This document shows positions 31,705 to 35,484 of a DNA stretch of 35,484 nucleotides, one piece after another. Source of the DNA: JANWHF01 sp036276235. Lineage in GTDB: Bacteria > Planctomycetota > Phycisphaerae > Tepidisphaerales > Tepidisphaeraceae. Made by a program: the position numbers and the translations under genes. The DNA is taken from positions 1 through 35,484 of the forward strand of contig DATBDZ010000402.1 in assembly GCA_036276235.1 (NCBI GenBank), written 5' to 3'. The notes beneath the pieces are model-generated. The model saw nothing but the letters and a program-made list of their open reading frames with translations. It ran no database searches and was not told the DNA's origin. Numbering within the stretch: the stretch's first letter is position 1; each line of letters starts with the position of its first letter.

Positions 31705-32838
31705 ATGACCAAAACCAAGATCACACGTCGCGGCTTCGTTGCCGCCGCTGGCGCGAGCGCAATCGCGCCGACTTTCGCGGCTTTCGCCCAGGCTCCGCAG
31801 GCACTCACCCGATCATCTGTCAAGCCAGTTGTCATTTCCGCCGCGAACGGAAATCAATCGAAAGACGCCGACGGCGACACCGCCGTCAGCAAAGCGTTCA
31901 AGATGATCACCGGCGGCAGCGATGTGCTGGATGCGGTCATTGCCGGCGTCAACATCGTCGAGCTTGATCCGCAGGACACGAGCGTCGGCTATGGCGGGCT
32001 TCCCAACGCCGACGGGATCGTGCAGCTCGATTCCTCAGTCATGCACGGGCCGCTCAAGCGCGCGGGCGCGGTGGCGTGTCTGGAAGGCGTGCGCACGCCT
32101 TCGCTCGTCGCCCGGGCGGTGATGGATCAGACGGATCATCATCTGCTGGTCGGCAGAGATGCGCAGCGATTCGCCCGCGATGTCGGCTTTAAGATCGAAG
32201 ACGATCTGAACACCGAAAAATCCCGCCAGCTCTGGCTCGAGTGGAAACGCCGCACCGATCCCCTGCATTACATCGACCCCAAAACTCGCTCGCAGGCGGG
32301 CTTTCGCGTTGGCCGCGAAATGGTCGCCGAAGGTCTGATCGATCCGGATCATTTTTACGGCACGATCAACTGCAACGCCGTCAATGCGAGGGGGGAAGTG
32401 GCGGGCGTGACGACGACCAGCGGGCTTGCGTTCAAGATTCCCGGGCGCGTCGGCGATTCGCCAATCATCGGCGCGGGGCTTTACGTTGATGGCCCGATCG
32501 GCGCCGCCGGCTCAACCGGCCGCGGCGAAGCTAATCTCTTCTCCCTCTGTTCGTTCATGATCGTCGAAGCGATGCGCAACGGCATGTCCCCCAAAGACGC
32601 GGCGATCGCCGCCTGCAAGCGAATCGTCGCCAACACGATCGAGAAGCGCCTGCTCAACAGCCGCGGCCAGCCGAATTTCAATGTGAGCTTTTATGCGCTG
32701 AACGTGAAAGGCGAGCACGCCGGCGTCTCGCTCTACGCCCGCTCAGGCCGGCAAACGCTTCGCTACGCCGTCTGCGACGCCGACGGCCCCCGGCTTGAGC
32801 CGATGGAAGGATTGTTCGCGGATTCGCCGGAGGCGTGA
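31705..32838 (+). CDS. Tat-exported N4-(beta-N-acetylglucosaminyl)-L-asparaginase/isoaspartyl peptidase family
   Basis: A 377-residue N-terminal-nucleophile hydrolase. The leader has a twin-arginine motif (TRRGFVAAAGAS) and hydrophobic stretch, so it is probably exported folded. The catalytic region is recognisable: the self-cleavage site precedes Thr220 in FYGTINCNAVNARGEVAGVT, followed by TTSGLAFKIPGRVGDSPIIG and AGLYVD, which match the glycosylasparaginase signature. The residue before the nucleophile is Gly (as in EcAIII-type isoaspartyl peptidases) and not Asp as in human aspartylglucosaminidase. It likely removes Asn-linked sugar or isoaspartyl/asparagine groups from peptides. AAGGA before the ATG supports the start. 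The downstream gene converges. Confidence 0.9.
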   Translation: MTKTKITRRGFVAAAGASAIAPTFAAFAQAPQALTRSSVKPVVISAANGNQSKDADGDTAVSKAFKMITGGSDVLDAVIAGVNIVELDPQDTSVGYGGLPNADGIVQLDSSVMHGPLKRAGAVACLEGVRTPSLVARAVMDQTDHHLLVGRDAQRFARDVGFKIEDDLNTEKSRQLWLEWKRRTDPLHYIDPKTRSQAGFRVGREMVAEGLIDPDHFYGTINCNAVNARGEVAGVTTTSGLAFKIPGRVGDSPIIGAGLYVDGPIGAAGSTGRGEANLFSLCSFMIVEAMRNGMSPKDAAIAACKRIVANTIEKRLLNSRGQPNFNVSFYALNVKGEHAGVSLYARSGRQTLRYAVCDADGPRLEPMEGLFADSPEA

Positions 32839-32873
32839 ATCGCGCCGGTGGCTCCGTCAGATCCGCTCATCGG

Positions 32874-33065
32874 GTGCTACAGGTCGCGGTACTCTGAGTC
32901 GTCGCGCGGCAGCGCACGGCGACAGACGAAGACGGCGGGCAGTGCCCGCCCTACGCGCCGCATTCGCCCGTAGGGCGGGCACTGCCCGCCGCAGTTTCGG
33001 AGAAGACCTGAGTTACTCCGCTGCAAGAGAAGCACAGTCGGCGAGTACACCGAGTTGCGGCACCC
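32874..33065. repeat. nested palindrome: GGGCAGTGCCCGCC hairpin inside a split GGGTGC...GTACTC element
   Basis: The outer, decayed arms are at 32874-32902 (GGGTGCTACAGGTCGCGGTA) and 33040-33065 (rc GGGTGCCGCAACTCGGTGTA), related to the 11811 palindrome. Inside, at 32933-32991, is an almost perfect 23-bp-stem hairpin (CGGCGGGCAGTGCCCGCCCT arms, loop 13). It fills the convergent gap between the asparaginase and MFS genes. Confidence 0.8.
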
Positions 33066-33071
33066 AACCCC

Positions 33072-34358
33072 TCAATCCGCGACGACGGGCTTTACCTCGG
33101 CTGAAAGCGATTGACGGACCATCGGCAAATTCGCAATGAGCAGCGCGGCAAGCAGCAGTCCACCGCCCAGCACGCTGAACGGGATTTTTACGCCGTGCGA
33201 TCGCTTGACCAAAAGACCGACGATGGATGGACCGACATATCCACCGATGTTGCCGATCGCATTGATCAATCCCATCACAGAACCCAGGACGTTCTTCGGC
33301 AGAATTTCCGCCGGGATCGCCCAGAATGGCGCCAGCGATGCATAAGGGCCGGGCACTGCCAGGCAAAGCAGGACATACGAGAGCCAGAACGAGCGCTCTT
33401 TAAGCAGCACGCTGGCGACGAGGGCGATGCCGCTCACGACGTAGACCAGTGCAACATATCCGCGCCGCTCACCGGACCTGTCCGACCCCCAAGAAACCAG
33501 CAGCATCACAAACGCTGTCACCACATAAGGAATCGCAAACAAGACGCCGGATATAAAGCCCGATTCTGTTCCGGGCGCACCCTTCAAACACTCGGTGAGA
33601 AACGTCATGCATCCATAAGCGGCGCAGTTCTGCAGGAAATAAACGGCCAGCAACACCAGCACAGCCGGCAGCAAAAAGATGCGCCAGACCGACTGGCCTT
33701 TGGCTTGCGGGCGCTCCGCCCCCTCGCGTGCCAGCGTGGTTTCCAGATGATCGCGTTCCTCATCTGAAATCCAACGCGCCTGGCGCGGATGATCGCTGAT
33801 GAAGTAAAGCCAGATCGGCAACCAGATGAACGGCAGTAATCCTTCGATCGCGATCGTCGTGTGCCACTGATACTTCTTGAGCATCCACCCGGTAAAGGGC
33901 GAAGAGAACGCCACCGAGAGTGGCATGCACAGATTCCAAAAGGCGTTTGCGCGCGCACGCTCTGCGCGCGGAAACCAATGGGTTAGTAAAACAAGCGTTG
34001 CCGGAAAGACGCCGCTCTCCGCCACCCCGAGCAAAAACCGCCAGATCTCAAATTGTTTGAACGTCGTTGCGTAGCCGCATCCAATCGCGCACAAACCCCA
34101 GAAAACCAGAAGAATCGCCACCAGCTTGCGGGCGCTCCAGTGGGTTGCCAGATAACCGCCGGGGATCTGCAGGAGGATGTACCCCAGGAAGAAGATGCCA
34201 GCGGCCTGGCCCTTCATCTGGTCGTCCATCTTCAGCTCCGACATCATCGTCGAGATTTTCGGGTCCAGCGCCAGCGAGATGTTCGTGCGATCGACGTACG
34301 CGATCGTGTACATGATCAGCGCGACCGGGATGATTCGAATCCAGCGTTGGGATTTCAT
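33072..34358 (-). CDS. MFS transporter, anion:cation symporter (ACS)-like
   Basis: A 428-residue transporter with 12 predicted membrane segments. The N-terminus (RIIPVALIMYTIAYVDRTNI, then SLA) and the loop after helix 2 (GYLATHWSARKLVAI) carry the ACS/phthalate-permease-like MFS signature. The GYLATHW region, AESGVFPATLVLLTHWFPRA and the central loop with RDHLETTLAREG are typical of the sugar-acid/tartrate/phthalate symporter group. The substrate is probably an organic anion such as a sugar acid. It diverges from the PQQ-dependent dehydrogenase across 230 bases and converges with the asparaginase gene. Start at 34358. Confidence 0.92.
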   Translation of the reverse strand: MKSQRWIRIIPVALIMYTIAYVDRTNISLALDPKISTMMSELKMDDQMKGQAAGIFFLGYILLQIPGGYLATHWSARKLVAILLVFWGLCAIGCGYATTFKQFEIWRFLLGVAESGVFPATLVLLTHWFPRAERARANAFWNLCMPLSVAFSSPFTGWMLKKYQWHTTIAIEGLLPFIWLPIWLYFISDHPRQARWISDEERDHLETTLAREGAERPQAKGQSVWRIFLLPAVLVLLAVYFLQNCAAYGCMTFLTECLKGAPGTESGFISGVLFAIPYVVTAFVMLLVSWGSDRSGERRGYVALVYVVSGIALVASVLLKERSFWLSYVLLCLAVPGPYASLAPFWAIPAEILPKNVLGSVMGLINAIGNIGGYVGPSIVGLLVKRSHGVKIPFSVLGGGLLLAALLIANLPMVRQSLSAEVKPVVAD

Positions 34359-34588
34359 TGGGAGTTAATCTGGCTGTGTGCGATTCGCACGATGGCAAAT
34401 CGACGGGTGCAATGTTTCCTCTCGCCACGGGGACAGATCAAGACGGTGCAGCGAAGGTATATCAGGCGGCAGAGCCAGCCGCCAGCGCCAGCGTCCGCTC
34501 CGCGCTTTCCATGCCGCACGGCTCCCGTTAACCTTTGCACGTTCCTGGCCGCCCGCGGATGGGGCGGAATTTGTTGAGGCGATTACCG

Positions 34589-35484
34589 ATGCTCCCTTTG
34601 CTTACCCTCCGGCTGGCGCGGCGGCGCTGTGTGTTGAAGTGCGTGTTGGTCATTCTCTGTCTCGCGGGCGTGCTGATCGCGATCTCGCAGCAGCGCCGCG
34701 CGACTGCCGCGGCGCTGGAAAAACGAGTGCCCTGGACCAGCGGGCATGTCACCGGCACACCCGAGCCGCCGCCGGCGTTTGTGCTCCATCGCGAGTTCCC
34801 GAAGCTTACCTTCGAGAAGCCCACCGAAATCGTCTTTGAGCCGGGGACGAATCGGATGTTTATCTCCGAGCAACCAGGGAAAATCTTTTCGTTTCCGACG
34901 AATGGCGATCCACAGACCGCCGACCTGGTGATCGACATGCGACAGGCGATCACCGATATTCGCGGCGCCCCCGGAGCGCGCGGATTCGATTCGGTTTACG
35001 GCCTGGCATTTCATCCGAATTATCGCCAGAACCATCAGATCTATATCTGTTATGCTCTGAGCTTTCTGCGGCGATCGACAGACCCCGTCGGCACGCGCGT
35101 CGCGCGCTTCACCGTCGGCGGCGATCCGCCGCGCATCGATCCGGCTAGCGGAAAAACGCTCATCGAATGGCAAGCCGGTGGACATAACGGCGGCTGCCTG
35201 CGATTCGGCAAGGATGGGTATCTCTACATCTCCGCGGGCGATCAGGCCGACCCTGATCCGCCGGATCTTTATAACACCGGACAGGATATCAGCGATCTTC
35301 GATCTTCGATCCTGCGGATCGATGTGGACCATGCCGACGGCGACAAGCCCTACTCGATTCCGCGCGACAATCCGTTCGTCAATCTGCCCGGCGCCCGCGG
35401 CGAAGTCTGGTGTTACGGCCTGCGAAACCCCTGGCGGTTCAGTATCGATCGCGCCACCGGCAATGTCTGGATCGGCGATGTGGG
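34589..35484 (+). CDS. PQQ-dependent sugar dehydrogenase family protein (3' end outside window)
   Basis: The frame is open from an ATG at 34589 to the window edge (298 codons). The N-terminus has a hydrophobic export segment (CVLVILCLAGVLIAI) after basic residues. The mature part matches the soluble quinoprotein glucose/sorbosone dehydrogenase beta-propeller: PTEIVFEPGTNRMFISEQPG, YGLAFHPNY, AGGHNGGCLRFGKDGYLYIS with the catalytic-type GHNGG, AGDQADPDPPD, and VWCYGLRNPWRFSID (the calcium/PQQ 'GLRNPWR' motif). It presumably oxidises sugars outside the cytoplasm using PQQ; many planctomycete members are multi-domain proteins with cytochrome extensions, which cannot be judged here. Confidence 0.9.
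   Translation, partial: MLPLLTLRLARRRCVLKCVLVILCLAGVLIAISQQRRATAAALEKRVPWTSGHVTGTPEPPPAFVLHREFPKLTFEKPTEIVFEPGTNRMFISEQPGKIFSFPTNGDPQTADLVIDMRQAITDIRGAPGARGFDSVYGLAFHPNYRQNHQIYICYALSFLRRSTDPVGTRVARFTVGGDPPRIDPASGKTLIEWQAGGHNGGCLRFGKDGYLYISAGDQADPDPPDLYNTGQDISDLRSSILRIDVDHADGDKPYSIPRDNPFVNLPGARGEVWCYGLRNPWRFSIDRATGNVWIGDV

Overview
This window comes from the chromosome of a GC-rich bacterium, most likely a planctomycete of the Phycisphaerae/Tepidisphaerales type. This rests on three things seen in the sequence. Two large secreted proteins start with an N-terminal LESRxLLS motif (the LEPR-XLL-like motif typical of Planctomycetota). Several small or membrane proteins carry Cys-x2-Cys zinc ribbons of the CGYxL...CPEC type. 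Housekeeping genes such as atpG, prfA, ilvB and glyQS stand alone instead of in their usual operons. No rRNA, tRNA, prophage or CRISPR array was recognised.

Layout. Positions 1-5622 are read leftward: a DUF1444 protein, rpsT, glyQS, a GTDC1/QTMAN-like tRNA-queuosine mannosyltransferase tightly coupled to a short-chain dehydrogenase, and a secreted protein cut by the window edge. From 5816 there is an atypical Gfo/Idh/MocA protein, then a REP-like repeat cluster beside a frameshifted REP-associated (HUH) transposase, an ABC-2 permease, ilvB, a DUF2059 lipoprotein and prfA. At 13.3-16.3 kb there are small zinc-ribbon, acidic or basic proteins and a solitary atpG. At 16.6-19.5 kb lies a 984-residue secreted beta-helix/PKD/SdrD-B-like protein. 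At 20-25.7 kb come an M28 peptidase, a lipoprotein, a zinc-ribbon membrane protein, a class II histone-deacetylase-like amidohydrolase and a homoserine-acetyltransferase-like hydrolase. At 25.7-27.0 kb is a leftward cluster: a PPOX-fold protein, a 43-codon small ORF, a hypothetical protein, and a lone HicB-like protein further upstream. At 27.1-31.5 kb are an ECF sigma factor, a zf-HC2 anti-sigma factor, a CpxP/Spy-like protein, a LESRQLLS-tagged sedolisin (S53) and a membrane zinc-ribbon protein. The window ends with a Tat-exported asparaginase, an MFS transporter and the start of a PQQ-dependent sugar dehydrogenase.

The most striking feature lies between the genes: at least sixteen long palindromes of several unrelated sequence families. 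One group (self-similar hairpins at 2659, 5670, 8874, 13976, 15920 and 22982) has near-perfect 23-38 bp stems whose arms are themselves iterated short words. All six lie upstream of start codons, four of them in divergent promoter regions. A second group (REP-like, near 4651, 11032, 11811, 14617, 24163 and 32874) shares an internal GTACTC/GAGTAC core despite different flanks. A third lies directly upstream of a decayed REP-associated transposase. I could not run searches, so all family assignments rest on motif recognition.
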